Shown: piece after piece, positions 9,926 to 22,613 of the stretch | Position numbering within the stretch: the stretch's first letter is position 1 | How the letters are laid out: each line of letters starts with the position of its first letter | Source of the DNA: Paratinospora sagittata | Lineage: Eukaryota; Streptophyta; Magnoliopsida; Ranunculales; Menispermaceae | Length of the DNA: 64,000 nt | Assembly: GCA_035771175.1 (NCBI GenBank) | Contig: CM069602.1 | Location: 11,679,116-11,743,115 of the forward strand | Direction: 5' to 3' | The notes under the pieces: model-generated | Database searches by the model: none | What the model saw: the letters and a program-made list of their open reading frames with translations, nothing else | What the model was told of the DNA's origin: nothing | Translations under genes and position numbers: made by a program

Positions 9926-12900
9926 TGCGAATGAAGAGGCTCAGGGAAGGATTTAATGACCCAATAAATAAAGGTTTAGCTCTTATTGGTGTTCAGACCT
10001 ATGATCAGGCAGTGCGACAGGCACTGGATTATGAGACAGTAGAGATGACAGATAGGCTAGCACGGGCAACGCCCACATCACAGGCAGGTATAGAGCAGCA
10101 GGTACCCTATCAAGGTCCGAGAAAGCAGAGATGGGACAAAAAATGGTGGGGTGAACAGAAAAAGGCAAAGATAGTTGAGAGGCCTATTGCTATGGAGATT
10201 CCAGTTACTCCTCCAACAGCAACGCTACCACCACCGGCAGGCAGAATATCACAGTCTGTTACGAAGCCACCGACACAGGGATCGTCGGTTCGGGCACCGT
10301 GGCCGCATAGGGGAACAGGCAGTCAGAGTGGTTGGCGTTCCATGTCAGGCACTGCGTCGCAGATAGCTTCATCTGCATATCGCCCTCTTTTCACATGTTA
10401 TCGATGTGGGAACAAGGGACATAAAGCGTACCAGTGTCCTTTTCAGCCAGCCCCGCGGACTCCAACAAATCCATCTGCTACTGTTACTATTCCCACGCCT
10501 GTCAGAGAGCAAGCCAGGGCTGTTACAGAGCCAGATCCAGAGGCGAACAAGAACTTGGTGGAAGGTATGCTTTCTATTTGCGACACTATGATGTATGTGT
10601 TAATTGATGCTGGATCCACCTTGTCATTTATTGTTGGCCACATAGTAGATAGGTTGCATTTAACTCCTGTTAGGATTAGTACACCGTTGGTTCTGAGTAC
10701 TGCAGCAGGAGACCGAATCTACCCAAATATGTTGTGTGAAAAGTGTGTGGTCAAATATGCGGATCATGAAATGATTGTGAATCTTAAGGTTTTAGAATTC
10801 CTGGAATTCGATGTTATACTCGGTATGGATTGGTTGGCTGCCTATCATGCCCATGTGGACTGCTTTGATAAGAAAGTAGTCTTTCAAATACCAGGACAAC
10901 CCGCATTTATTTATAGTGGCAAGACGTCTTTAAACTCTCCCACTCGAGGCAGGATGGCCACTAATGCAGAGATAGGGATGTTGGCTAGTATAAAGCCAGT
11001 AAATGAAAAGGACTTAGGCGTTCAGATAGCAGATATTCCTATAGTATGTGAGTACCCAGATGTTTTTCCAGAGGATTTACCAGGATTACCACCAATACAG
11101 GAAATTGATTTTATTATTGAACTGATACCTGCTACAAAGCCTATTATAATTCCACCCTATCGAATGGCGCCAAAGGAGTTACAGGAACTCAAGGTGCAAT
11201 TAGAGGAGTTGATGGCAAAAGGGTTTATTACCCCGAGTATGTCACCATGGGGCGCGCCTGTCCTGTTTGTGAAGAAGAAGGATGGCAACTTGAGGTTATG
11301 CATTGATTATAGACAGCTGAACAGGGCGACAGTGAAAAATAACTATCCTTTACCCCGTATCGATGATTTATTCGATCAGTTGAATGGTGCTAAATTTTTC
11401 TCTAAAATTGATTTAAGATCTGGATACCATCAGCTAAGAATACGGGAAGATGATCTACCAAAGACTGCGTTTAGAACACGGTATGGTCACTATGAGTTTC
11501 TTGTTATGCCCTTTGGACTGACCAATGCCCCAGCCATGTTTATAGATTTGATGCAAAGGGTCTTCAGACCATATCTAGATCAGTTCATTATTGTGTTTAT
11601 TGATGATATACTCATTTATTCCAAAACTCAGGAGGATCATGAGCAACACCTCTGCATCACTTTACAAACACTGAGAGAGCATCGGTTGTATGCTAAATTC
11701 AGTAAATGCGAGTTTTGGATACATGAGGTGAGATTTCTAGGTCATGTGGTTAGTGCAGAAGGTATTTCTATTGATTCTGCTAAGGTCAAGGCAATCATAA
11801 ATTGGTCAAGACCAACCACAGTGACTGAGATCCGTAGTTTTCTGGGTCTCGCTGGTTTTTACCGAAGATTTGCGGAAGGCTTTTCTCGATTGACTTCCCT
11901 ACTCACAAGGCTGACTCAGAAAAATGTGTCATTTGTGTGGACTTCTGCATGTGAGGATGCTTTCACTGAGTTGAAGAAGAAACTAACTACTACTCCAGTT
12001 TTAGTACTCCCAGAACCTGGAAAGGAGTTGGTGATTTACACAGATGCATCACACGTAGGTTTGGGATGTGTATTGATGCAAGAGGGTAGAGTGATTGCTT
12101 ATGCATCCAGACAGCTGAAAATACATGAGAAGAACTACCCTGTGCATGATTTAGAACTAGCAGTTGTTGTATTTGCATTGAAATTGTGGAGACATTACCT
12201 CTATGGGGAAACATTCACACTGTACTCAGACCATAAAAGTCTGAAATATTTGTTTGACCAGAAAGAGTTGAATATGAGACAGCGTAGATGGTTCGAATTC
12301 CTAAAAGATTATGATTTCACGTTAGAATATCATCCTGGAAAGGCCAACGTCGTAGTTGATGCATTGAGCCGAAAACGGGTTGAGACCCAGGTGGTAGCTT
12401 GTCAGATGGCCCAAGAGTGGTGACTTTTAGAGAGAGCGACTATGATGAGTGTTCTCTCCATGGCTCCACACGTTGACATTTGTGCTCAGATGCATATACA
12501 GGTGACAGATTCGTCTATTCAAAAGATTAAGGATATGCAGTAGCATGATCCTGATCTTGGTATGTATGAGTCTTGGGCAGATAATGCGGACAGGGCTGAT
12601 TGGCAGAGAGGTCCGGATGGTGTCCTGCGTTATCAGGGGAGATTATGGGTACCTGTAGATAGGGCATTGAGGGCTGAGATATTAGAGAAAGCACACAGAT
12701 CTCAGTATACCATTCACCCAGGATCTACAAAAATGTATCATGATATGAAGAGAACAGTATGGTGGCATGGGATGAAGAAAGATATAGCTGAGTATGTGCG
12801 GAAATGTGAGGTGTGTCAGCAAGTGAAAACTGAACATCAGAGACCAGGAGGTCAGATGCAACCATTATCTATTCCAGAATGGAAATGGGAGCATATCACG

Positions 12901-13962
12901 ATGGACTTTATCACAGGACTACCCAGATCCCAAGGTAGATTTGACGCCATCTGGGTAATAGTTGACAGATTGACTAAATCTGCACACTTTCTTCCAATGA
13001 CCACCAAAGACTCGATTGATAGACTGAGCAGATTGTATGTGCGGGAGATTGTCAGGTTGCATGGTATACCTGTTTCTATTGTGTCGGATAGAGATCTGCG
13101 GTTCACATAGAGTTTTTGGCAGGCCATGCAGGCCCGATTTGGTACTCATCTCCGCTTTAGTACAACATATCATCCTCAGACTGATGGCCAGACTGAGAGG
13201 GTGATTCAGATGTTGGAAGACATGCTCAGATCGTGTATTTTAGAGTTTGGTGGGACTTGGAGTGAAAGTTTACCATTGTGTGAATTTGCTTATAACAACA
13301 GCTATCAGGCCAGTATTGGTATGGCACCTTATGAAGCGTTGTATGGTAGGTCATGCAAATCTCCGACTTGCTGGTATGAGGTTGGAGAATCACAGTTGTT
13401 GAGACCGAAAGTTGTTATTGATCACACTGAGCAGGTTAAACAAATCAGACAGAGACTGAAAGCTGCCCAAGACCGAAAGAAGAGTTATTTTGATAACCGC
13501 CACAGACCGTTAGAGTTTGCAGTAGATGACCTCGTGCTGCTTAAAGTCTCGCCACGGAAAGGTCAGATGCGGTTTGGGGTGAAAGGAAAATTATCTCCTC
13601 GCTTTATTGGACCGTTTAAAATCACAGAGAGGATTGGTCCATTAGCATACCAGATTGTTTTGCCTCCTCAGTTAGTCGGTGTTCATGATGTGTTTCATAT
13701 TTCTATGTTGAGAAAATATCATACAGACCCGACGAAGTATCCACCCTCGACACATCTTTTAGATGTAACACAGTTACAAGTTGGGGAGGATGCTACATAT
13801 GAAGAGAAGCTCATTCAGATTCTTGATAGGAAGGTTCAACAATTGCGAAATAAAGCAATTCCTTTAGTCAGAGTCAAATGGCAGTTTCATGATAATGAGG
13901 AGCAGACTCGGGAACGTGAGGACTGGATGAGGGAGATATTTCCTGATCTCTTTACCATGTGA
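9907..13962 (+). pseudogene. Gypsy-2 gag C-terminus, protease, RT, RNase H, integrase, chromodomain
   Basis: One frame runs from the rest of gag to the end of pol, broken only by TGA at 12421, TAG at 12541 and TAG at 13108. In order it shows a CCHC knuckle ([14 protein letters not shown], about 10398), an aspartic protease motif ([10 protein letters not shown], about 10600), reverse transcriptase with FIDDILIYS (about 11600), RNase H ([11 protein letters not shown], about 12038), an integrase HHCC region (about 12690-12830), the integrase core with MDFITGLP, SDRD and DGQTERV, and the VHDVFHISMLRKYH segment. The end resembles a chromodomain (about 13800-13950), which in chromoviruses guides insertion into chromatin. 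Fused gag-pol in one frame is usual for this lineage. Confidence 0.92.
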
Positions 13963-14006
13963 GGTACATTACTCCTTATCTCGTATATTTCGATGACGAA
14001 ATTCCT

Positions 14007-14020
14007 TAAGTTGGGAAGAT
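14007..14020 (+). promoter_or_regulatory. Gypsy-2 polypurine tract
   Basis: AAGTTGGGAAGAT lies directly before the 3' LTR start at 14021 and is the expected plus-strand primer site. Equivalent tracts precede the 3' LTRs of Gypsy-1 (about 16262-16276) and Gypsy-3 (about 61970-61983). Confidence 0.7.
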
Positions 14021-14786
14021 TGTAACACCCCGTAATTTTAGTTAAATACATACATTGAAATATACGTATTTTATACGTATGAACCAAATATACGCGTGTA
14101 TGATTAGTAAATAAATAAAATTAGGAAATAAAGATGATACATATGGAATCATCCTATATGAGTGCTTACAAGTTAAAAATTGCAGTTGAATTAAATTGAT
14201 TAATGTATGGGGTTGGTTAATTACATATGTGGATTCGAGTATGATTTAAGGACTTAATGCATAGTATGATTTAATGAGTTAAATATTAAGATGAGAAAAT
14301 TGGTTTGTTAAATTACATGGGGAGCATGGGATTAAAAAATAAAAAAATAAAATAAAGATCTCTTATCTCCAACGTTTGACAACAAGAGAAAAAAAAATAA
14401 AAAAATAAAAAGAAGTTGCAAAAGAAAGAGAAGGAGAAGAAGAAGGTGCAGAACAAAAGAAAGGAAAGGGCGGAAGAGAGGAAAAAGAGGGAGAATGCGG
14501 GATTCGCGCGAAATCGGGACTCGCGGTAAGTGATTTTCACTCTCTTTCTTCGTGAAATTACTATCTAAGCTAGATGTAACGATTTTAGCGGACTAATTTT
14601 AGCTATGGGAGCCGTTTTGCGGCATTTTGACAAATTGGGGTTTTGACCCAACGTGAATAAAAAATCCGCTAGAAAGGTAGAAAAACATTCCCTAGACTGT
14701 AGGGACCCCGAATATGTGGTTAGATTCTATTTCATAATTTTTGGAGACCGTTTGACAATTTTAATACAATTCACATCTTTCGGATA

Positions 14787-14818
<32 letters not shown>

Positions 14819-16052
14819 ATGAAGTGAATAATGAAGTGAATAGTGAATAGTTAAGTGAACAGTGATTTGAAATCATAGATTCGAGAACTGAATTCCGGAC
14901 GTTTCGATACTAAGATCGTGATTTTTGGATATGATTTGATATTTTTAGTAGCTATCGATATGATAAATGATGATTCTCATGATAATCTATGGTTAATTTC
15001 AGTGTTTAAATTGAGAGCTTAAGGGCATGGATAAACGCTCTTGAGGAAGCAATGATGTTTATTATTGCTCGATTTTAGAGGTTGGCTTAGAAACCCCGTG
15101 TAACCATGTGAGTATAGTTTTCTTGATTTGGTTCTTGTATGGCATTGTACGCATATAAAATGTTTGATTGTATGCACGTTATATTTATATATAATGCATT
15201 GAGTTTTATGGAGCATGCAAACTGATTTTAGCAATTGGAGTTTGTAATGATGTCATTTCGTTAGGAATTAGACCCGGATGAGGTTTTGCGAGTCCTCATT
15301 GTCAGTAGGTCTATCCTAACAAGGGTTGCGATCCTTGAAATGACTGTGAATTTGGTAATGAGAGGTTGTGGCTACCTTGTAACGGTCATACAAGGGTTAG
15401 ACCCGCTCTCTTGCCTTGCGGAGGAGGGAGATTGTGCATTGTGTTATTGAAAACTCATGCAATTTATGATGCTGACATGTATAATATATTCGTTGAATGA
15501 TGCATGTGTTGAATAAGTGTTTGAAATGATTTTAAATGTCATATTTCTTTAAATGTATATAATTGTCATCTCAAGAATTATATTCACTGAGCTGTTGTTT
15601 GCTCACCCCATTACCTCTAATATTTCAAGTATTGAGTCGAAGGGAAAAGAAAAAATCCGTGAGTGATAATCACGTGAGCCTTCGTCTGGTATGTGTATGT
15701 ATGCTTGGAGGAAATAGATTATATTTTTGTTATTTTGATATGTATAATTATCACACACTATATATATGTAATATCACCTAGATGGGTTGTGTGGTAATAT
15801 TATATGATGAAATGAGATGATCATAGATATTTATCAGGTGAGAATTTAATTTGTGGAATGAATGAAATGATTATAGAGATCTATATTGGATTTGATTTGT
15901 GGTATATATAAAAAAAAATTGCTGTAACTTTTGGGAATTATTGTGAGACTACGTGAAGGCTGACAGTGTATTGTATACTGTATATGAGTATGTACAGTGT
16001 ATAGTATACTATGCCGGTCATGACGTCAGCCTACGTCAGGGGCGTCGTGACA
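14021..16052 (+). repeat. Gypsy-2 3' LTR
   Basis: This is a 2032-bp copy of 7073-9112 with few substitutions and small indels, most of the indels in the minisatellite. It ends in GTCGTGACA and is followed by the target duplication CTACA. The same donor-like, acceptor-like and TGACGTCA sites are present. Confidence 0.93.
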
Positions 16053-16222
16053 CTACATATCTTGAAGAGCCAATACAGATTATGGCCAGAAGAGTTCAGA
16101 AACTCAGGAATAAACAAATTCCTCTGGTCAGAGTCAGGTGGAGATTTCATGATAATGAAGAGCAGACATGAGAGCGAGAGGATCAGATGCGGGAGCAGTT
16201 TCCTGACTTATTCACCACTTGA
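16053..16222 (+). pseudogene. Gypsy-1 pol C-terminus (chromodomain-like), second part
   Basis: This is the continuation of the Gypsy-1 pol frame after Gypsy-2. It reads TYLEEPIQIMARRVQKLRNK, close to the Gypsy-2 C-terminus at 13797-13860, and ends at PDLFTT followed by TGA. A TGA also interrupts it near 16167 (EEQT then stop, where Gypsy-2 continues with R). It shows that Gypsy-2 landed inside the Gypsy-1 chromodomain-like region. Confidence 0.85.
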
Positions 16223-16276
16223 GGTATGTTCCTTGATTTAAATTTCGAGGATAAAATCCCTTAAGTTAGGGAGAAT

Positions 16277-18538
16277 TGTAACGCCCCGTACTTTAGTCAA
16301 ACAAAAAATGTTGACTTATACGTATGTGGCTTTAGAATAGTATAAATACATGTATGATAGGGTCCTTGGTACACTAGGATGCTAGTTGTATCATAAAATA
16401 TCCAAAATATGTTGAAATTCAAAATCTTGACACAAGAAGCGCGCTCCTCGGTGGGCCTGAAACTTTTTAAAATTGATGCGGTATGTGCATGTTTGGGACA
16501 GGTGTTGTAATCAAATTTAGACACTTATAAGGTGATCTTAACACGTTAATGAGATGGTTTTGACACTTAATGGCTTGCTGGCAAACTAGTTTAGACACGT
16601 TTTGACGTGTTAGCAGCACCAAAATGAGTTGCTAGATGGATTAAAACTAGTTGTTGGATGAAGAAAAACCAACAAGTGAAAAAAAAAAAAAATTCAAAAC
16701 CAGAACGCTGGTGAAGGAAGAAGAGGAATTGGTGGTCAAACTGAAGAAGCTGGAAAGTGAAGCTTTGGTGTTGGATTTTGAATGAAGTGGAAACTGAAAC
16801 CATGGGAGAATGGTTGATGGTTTGATGATCATTTCACTGATTTCTGGTAAGTAATTTGTGGTGTTTTGATGATGTTTAATGGTTGACCTCATTAGAGATT
16901 TATCACTAGACAATTGGTGAGTGTGGTGACGTTTAAAACACTAATTTTCAGAGATTAAATTGGTAATGAAAATGGGAAGTTTTCATTGCTGAATTTACAG
17001 ATTTCAAACCTGATTTTAGTAACTGAATTATGTTGTTTTGATGAAGTTATTTGCTGGAATTTAATCTTGAGTATATGGTGTGCATAAATGACAGAGAATT
17101 GAGAAAGAGTTGTTAAATTCTGGGTTTGGCTACACATGTTGGAAACTTAGTATTTTGGAGACTGATTTTGGGTAAGATATTCATTGATACATCCTTATTA
17201 GTTAGTGGTTAATTGAATGATAAATTGACTGATTTCATGGCTGAAATTCATGTATGTATGTGTTTGTAATATGAATTGCAGTGAGTTGATGATTAAGACA
17301 AGGAATTGGACAGCAAAACAGTGGGGAGTTTGTGTTGATAGAGTTGGTGAAAGTTGGTGAAATTGACTAAGTAAATGTGCTGAAAGTCTATAGTGCTGGA
17401 AATGCATTGGTAGGATGTTAGTGATGTATTATGATTAGTTTAATGATGAATTAGTGACTAATTGAATGAATTCATGTATGAATGTTGTATTATGAATTGC
17501 AGAGTATTGAGATGATTGTGCTGAACATTGTGTATTTGTGCAAATGGTGAAAAATGACTAAGTGCGTGGGGTTGTGGACTTCATGAAAGTCCTGTTTGAG
17601 AGTATCTCTTAACTTTGGATAATGTATATGGCATTATAAATATGAATGATGTGTTTCAAATCATGAATATATCTATAATTATTGCATTGTTTGAATTCAT
17701 GAAAACATTTTACCTTGGAGCATGTTTTGGACTTGTTAGAGCAAGTTAAAACATGAAATCATTTCCAGAAGACAACCCTGCATGATGATTGTTTAATCTC
17801 ATGGTCCGAGCGATAATCTTCTGAATGAAATTGGGATTTAGTCCTAATTTGAAATGGTTTATAACAGAAAATTGGGTAATGTGAGGCTGAGCCTATACTC
17901 CTTATAGGTGCATAATAGGGAGTGTTTACCCGCTTTATTATTAGCAAGAGGGAGATTGATGATTTCACTGAAAATCTACATGTTTAAATTAAACTTTATG
18001 AGCATGTATGTATTATGAAATGTTTTAAGCATGTTGAATATGATCTTTAAAGAGTTGAATCATGTGACTTTTATTAAATGCATGTATGATGTCATAGTTA
18101 GAAATATTCACTGAGTTATGGTTGCGCTCACCCAAATTCTCACACATTTCAGGTTTCAGATCCCAAGGAAAAAAGAAAGACACGCGAAGGATAGAACATC
18201 CTTCCTTGTGATATGTATGTATTGTTGAGAATTTTGAAATTGTTATTTTATTATGATTATGTATATATAACATTAGCAAAAAAATTATATCACATAAATA
18301 GATTGTGAGAATGAGTATGCACGATATACTTGATGATGTAATTATATTTTGGAAAGTTTTGATTATGTAAATTTTGTTAATATAAATGAGAATGATGTCT
18401 TGTTGAAAAAAAAAATCCGAGTGATTTAGTATAATGTCTTAAAGGACGAAGGTTAACAAAATATCGTATACGTCCAAGTATGGCGTATACGGTATCTTGT
18501 GCCGGTCATGACGTCACCCTACGGAGGGGGTTGTGACA
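16277..18538 (+). mobile_element. Gypsy-1 3' LTR
   Basis: This is a complete 2262-bp LTR from TGTAACGCCCC to TTGTGACA, preceded by a purine-rich tract. It matches 246-2358 but is visibly more diverged from it than the Gypsy-2 LTRs are from each other, as expected for the older host of a nested insertion. The next bases (GAAAT) would be the target duplication; its partner is outside the window. It contains a GTAAGT donor-like site at 16847 and an acceptor-like TTTCAG at 18152. Confidence 0.92.
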
Positions 18539-19156
18539 GAAATGGTTGTTGCGATATTTTCCAGATACATTGGATGTAGGATTAGTTTTTCAGTGGGACA
18601 GTGGTACAGGTTCACTTGTCAGTGGATATGTGGATTCTAATTGTGCTGGTGATTTAGACAAGCGGTGTTCGACAACTGGTTACAAGTTTACTTTGACATG
18701 TGGTCCTATCAATTGGAAGTGCAGACTATAATTACTTTGTCTACTACAGAGGCAGAGTATATGGCAGTGACAGTGGTTGTGAAGAAGGCTTTGTGGCTCC
18801 AAGGATTGATTGATGACTTAAGAATTACCCTGGAGTGTGTACCAGTACATTGTGACAGTCAGAGTGTCGTTAACTTGGCTAAGAACCAAGTGCATCATGC
18901 CATGACCAAGCATATCGATGTTCGTTTCCATTTTGTCCGCGAGATTATAGAAGAGGGTGAGATTTCTTTGCAGAAGATTGGTACCAATGATAATCCTACA
19001 AATATGCTAATGAAGACAGTCTCAACGATCAAGTTTGAGCATTGCTTGAGCTTGATCAATATCCTACAGTGCTGAGTGCCTCGAGAGGCGCAGTTGGAGA
19101 TATTGATTTGTTGTAAATGGCAAGTGGCTTGTGATGGCCCTTGCCAAGGTGGAGAT
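18539..19156 (+). pseudogene. Ty1/copia RNase H and pol C-terminus fragment
   Basis: The translation shows copia RNase H hallmarks: GYVDSNCAGDLDKRCSTTGY (about 18625-18685), LSTTEAEYMA (about 18737), ALWLQGLIDDL, VHCDSQSVVNLA and HAMTKHIDVRFHFVRE. A frameshift near 18700 joins two frames. The frame ends with TGA just after 19075. The left side is cut at 18539 by Gypsy-1, so the rest of the copia polyprotein must lie upstream of the window. A purine tract (AAGGTGGAGAT) precedes the LTR at 19157. Confidence 0.88.
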
Positions 19157-19643
19157 TGTTGTATTTATAGCTCGGGCCCACATATAGGACTCAAAGTGGA
19201 TGGATGGTCATGTGCCTTCACATGGTCTTCACATGGGCAAGTGGGACCCAAGGTGGTTGGAAGACATGGTCTTCACATGGCCTTCACATGGTTGTTACAT
19301 GGGCACAACCATGTGGATTGTTTATAAATTGGTCTCTCATCTCCTTGATTTTAGTATTCAAAAATTAAGTTCTTTTTGGTGCAGAGAAAAACTCTCTTTA
19401 GGGCAAAAGGTAGAGAGAGGGTGTAAAGGCAAAGAGAGGTTAGAGAGATTGTAGAGAGAGTGTTGTACTGATTTTTTCTCAATAGTAAAATCTTCATCTC
19501 CCGTGGACGTAGGCGGATTTTTGCCGAACCACGTAAATCCTTGTGTGTTTCTTTTTCTTGTTTTAATTTCTTCTTAATTATTCAATTTTGCATTCTTGTG
19601 TATGCTTGTTTGTGTGCATTCCTGTGTGAGTATCTCTACAACA
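19157..19643 (+). mobile_element. 3' LTR of the interrupted copia element
   Basis: This 487-bp LTR begins TGTTGTA and ends TACAACA, a 7-bp terminal inverted repeat. It follows the copia polypurine tract. Inside are a GGAGAG-rich purine block and CTCCCGTGGACGTAGGC..., a string I recognise as common in Tork-type copia LTRs of dicots. The next five bases (AGTTG) could be the target duplication, with the partner outside the window. Confidence 0.85.
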
Positions 19644-20473
19644 AGTTGCTTTCTTTTTCTCTCTCTCTTTAAAAAATAAAATAAAAGTGGACAAGAAAAT
19701 GTTTTAAAGAGTTGCAGAAGAAAATGATTCTCCCTCATTCATCACAAGTTTTACAAGTCTCGGTTCTTTTCAAATTCAAATGTGAACCTCTCTATATATA
19801 GTTTAATATACCATCCTTAGTTCACATGTACTCTCATTTTCTTTTATCATTTAAATAAGCCCATCACTCTCTTTTTTTTTTTTTTTTTTTTTTGGTTTTT
19901 TTTTTTTTTTTTTTTTTGGTTTTTTTTTTTTTAAGTTGTAGTAGTGTATAATAGTTTATACATAAATGCTTTTATGACCCGACCCAAAATACATATCCAA
20001 CGATACCCATGCTGTTGTGGTGTATTGTGAGTGATGAGTTTTTTTTTTTTTCTCTCTCATAATATGATAATGTAGTGTATTGCCACATAAACTAAGGTAT
20101 ATTTTTTGGTACATATTTTGAGTCATTTTATACGAGAAAGATGTTATTAACATAAATTAATCATTGCAAACTGTTGAATTGTATTTATAATACATACTTT
20201 GAGGTAAATTAGTATATAAACGTAGTAATCAGTAGACAAGATGTTGGATACTCAAAAACATGATACATGTTTCTTGGTACTTGTACTTGTCTAGCAATAT
20301 AAATAAAAAGAGACGAGATTTGGAATGTTACTCTATATCTGATTGAATAAAAGCTATCTCGGCCTGAAATTTACCCAACAAAATATGAATATAGTGGTCT
20401 GGCCTCAGTTAAATAACTTAAAGAAAGCAAGCTAATTGCATACAAATACATTTGTATGCCATAATTTTAATAC
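19644..20473. other. Intergenic, T-rich; 3' flank of the GDSL gene
   Basis: No gene is seen. The most visible content is a run of long T tracts separated by GG (about 19872-19932). The 3' UTR of the minus-strand GDSL gene must lie at the right end, but I cannot place the poly(A) site. Confidence 0.6.
19872..19932. repeat. T-tract with periodic GG
   Basis: Three T runs of about 23, 24 and 14 bases are split by two GG pairs at similar spacing. This could be a decayed poly(A) tail of a minus-strand retroposon copied in tandem, or slippage. No coding role is seen. Confidence 0.75.
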
Positions 20474-22613
20474 TTAATCTGAGGAAGGAGCATCAGCAGG
20501 AGCTGGTGAAGGACCATTAGTTTCATTAAACCGCAGGAACCCAAGCTTTCTTATGATCTCATTAGCAATCATCTCATTAGCTCTATCTGAAGGATGATAT
20601 TCATCCCAAAACACATACTTGCTTCTGTCTCTACATAGTGTTGATGCTGGAATGCAAGTAAGAGCAGGCCTAATTTGCCCAAACGAGCAACACGGTGAAT
20701 CCGAGTTATTAAATCCTGCAATAACACAATTATTCAGACACCAATGATTGTACATCATTCGATTAATATTGTTATAATTTTGATTTTTATGGGCACGCAC
20801 CATATTTGTATGGATTGTCAATTACGTCTAACACAACGTCATAAGCATCTCCAAATTTGTAGCTTGTATTTGGGAGGTTTCTTGACAAGTCTTCCAAGAG
20901 CTTCCCTGAAGCCTTGTTGAAGCTGAGTGCAAGATTATTAACTCTGTCCCTGCACTCCCCTGAAGAACTTAGAATGCGTTGAAGAGGAATGCAGCCCATA
21001 GGTCCCAGCCCAAACACAATCAGCTGCCGAGCTCCAAGGCTATGCAGCAACTAATTTTTACAAACACAGCAAAAAATTCAAGCATTCAATTAATATTTGT
21101 CAAGTTATTAATCTTTATATGTTAAAAATACTCACGACCTTTTAAATTTGAATATAAGCCAATGAATATAAAGATGTAGTTGCATTTTTTGTAGTTAGAT
21201 TTTAGCATTTTCCTATTAAATTATGTGAATCGAACTTAGGAAAGAGGAGTTGCAACCATTAGTAACTTATCTCTCTCTCTTCAACTTATGAAAGGTTATC
21301 TTGTACTCACTAAGAGATCCTATAAGTTACAAGGGGTTAAGGAGAGAGAATATTACCTGTATCCAAAATATCGAATTACTAAGCAATGGCTTCCTATAAG
21401 TCTTATTTTTAAGATTTCAAATATTTAATTCAATGTTTTTTGTGAAATCTTACAAGTTATGATCTTGAGATTTAATGTCAATGATTCTCTAATAAAACCA
21501 TTAAAGAATTAATTAGTTTAAGTACCTTGAGTTGATTATCAAGTGTTGTCATCAAGTAATCTATGAAACCACTGTCGTCGTACTTCCATGAGTCACTATA
21601 AACCGGTAGCAAGTAGTTGTTAATGAAATCGTTGCTCCCTAAAGCGACGATGTAGCGGGATTCCTTGAAGAACTTGTCTGCTGCTTCTTTTCCAATTTTG
21701 CTACGAATTAGCTCTTGTGTTCCTTGAAACAGCTCAATTTGCTTGGAGAATGAAAACCTTTGCACCTACCAATATAAGTACCATACTATAATGAGAAATT
21801 TAGTTTCAGTTTTTATGTATCAACTAATTATATATCTATGTGATGAAGAAGGTTTAATGAACTTACAAAAAGACTGCCAGTTTCATTCAAGATGCCACCA
21901 CCACCAGAAGCAAAATTCAATCCATTCTCCAGAATTACATCCTCACTTACTGAATCATCTAGGAATGCAGGTGGCCGAGGGAGACCTGTCTTGTCACCTA
22001 AAACTACAAGCTTAGTTTCTTGAATGAAAAAACAGAACATAACATGAACACAGATAATTATGAAAAAGGTGCACTCTGATATTGTATCATTTCCATTTTG
22101 AAAAATATATACATAGTTTCATATGCCCAATTGTAACCCAACATAATAAGATCATACTCTTAGTAAAGTCGTTTAAGATTCAAATGCATAAACAAACACA
22201 ATAACATGATATTCTCAATTTCAGATTACCCTATTCACATTCTCATCCGTCGATTACTGCATTCCAAATGCCCCTAAAGATTTAGCCTTAAGTGGAGCAG
22301 AGCATAGCGGATTAATAGGGAAATAGCTATATTATTAAGTTGAGTTAAATTGAAACAACCTACCTATTATATCTGCGACAGTTCGGCCATTACAGAACCT
22401 TCCATTGGGCATTCCATTACCAAAGTCTATTCCATACCAAGGAAGATTTGCCCGGGCAAAGCTTCTTGTGAGGTAATTGTTGTTGCCCACATCAGAGAGG
22501 GAGTCTCCAAAGATGAATTGGACAACTTTACAAGAGCCCAATTCACCAAACACTGCTAAGATCATTAGGAGCACTGCCAAGGTTGCCATTATTTTCCTTT
22601 CAATGGATTTCAT
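20474..22613 (-). CDS. GDSL esterase/lipase (At1g74460-like), 5 exons
   Basis: Predicted exons are 22364-22613, 21867-21997, 21526-21765, 20801-21050 and 20474-20715; all introns are GT-AG and the joined frame gives 370 residues, normal for the plant SGNH/GDSL family. A signal peptide spans about residues 1-28, which points to secretion or the cell wall. Block I is FIFGDSLSDVGNNN with the nucleophile at Ser38; GSNDFINNY and GLGPMGCIP follow; the C-terminal WDEYHPSD gives the Asp328/His331 pair of the triad. Family members hydrolyse ester bonds of lipids, cutin or acetylated polymers; the substrate here is unknown. The overall sequence strongly recalls Arabidopsis At1g74460, and CHLP lies next door in opposite orientation, as I recall for Arabidopsis. 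The start at 22613 gives the signal peptide; a second ATG at codon 9 is possible. Confidence 0.93.

Larger units (their letters stand above)
7073..16052 (+). mobile_element. Gypsy-2: nearly complete Tekay-like Ty3/gypsy element
   Basis: The element runs from TGTAACACC to CGTGACA and is flanked by the direct repeat CTACA (7068-7072 and 16053-16057), a perfect 5-bp target duplication. It has two LTRs of about 2.03 kb, a tRNA-Met primer site, gag, protease, reverse transcriptase, RNase H, integrase and a C-terminal chromodomain-like region in the order typical of chromoviruses, and a purine-rich tract before the 3' LTR. Removing it rejoins the Gypsy-1 frame across 7072/16058. By eye the LTRs differ at about 7 sites in the first ~550 aligned bases, so it is much younger than Gypsy-1. 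One frameshift and three stops make it non-autonomous now. The lineage name rests on the C-terminal domain and is less sure than the superfamily. Confidence 0.95.
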
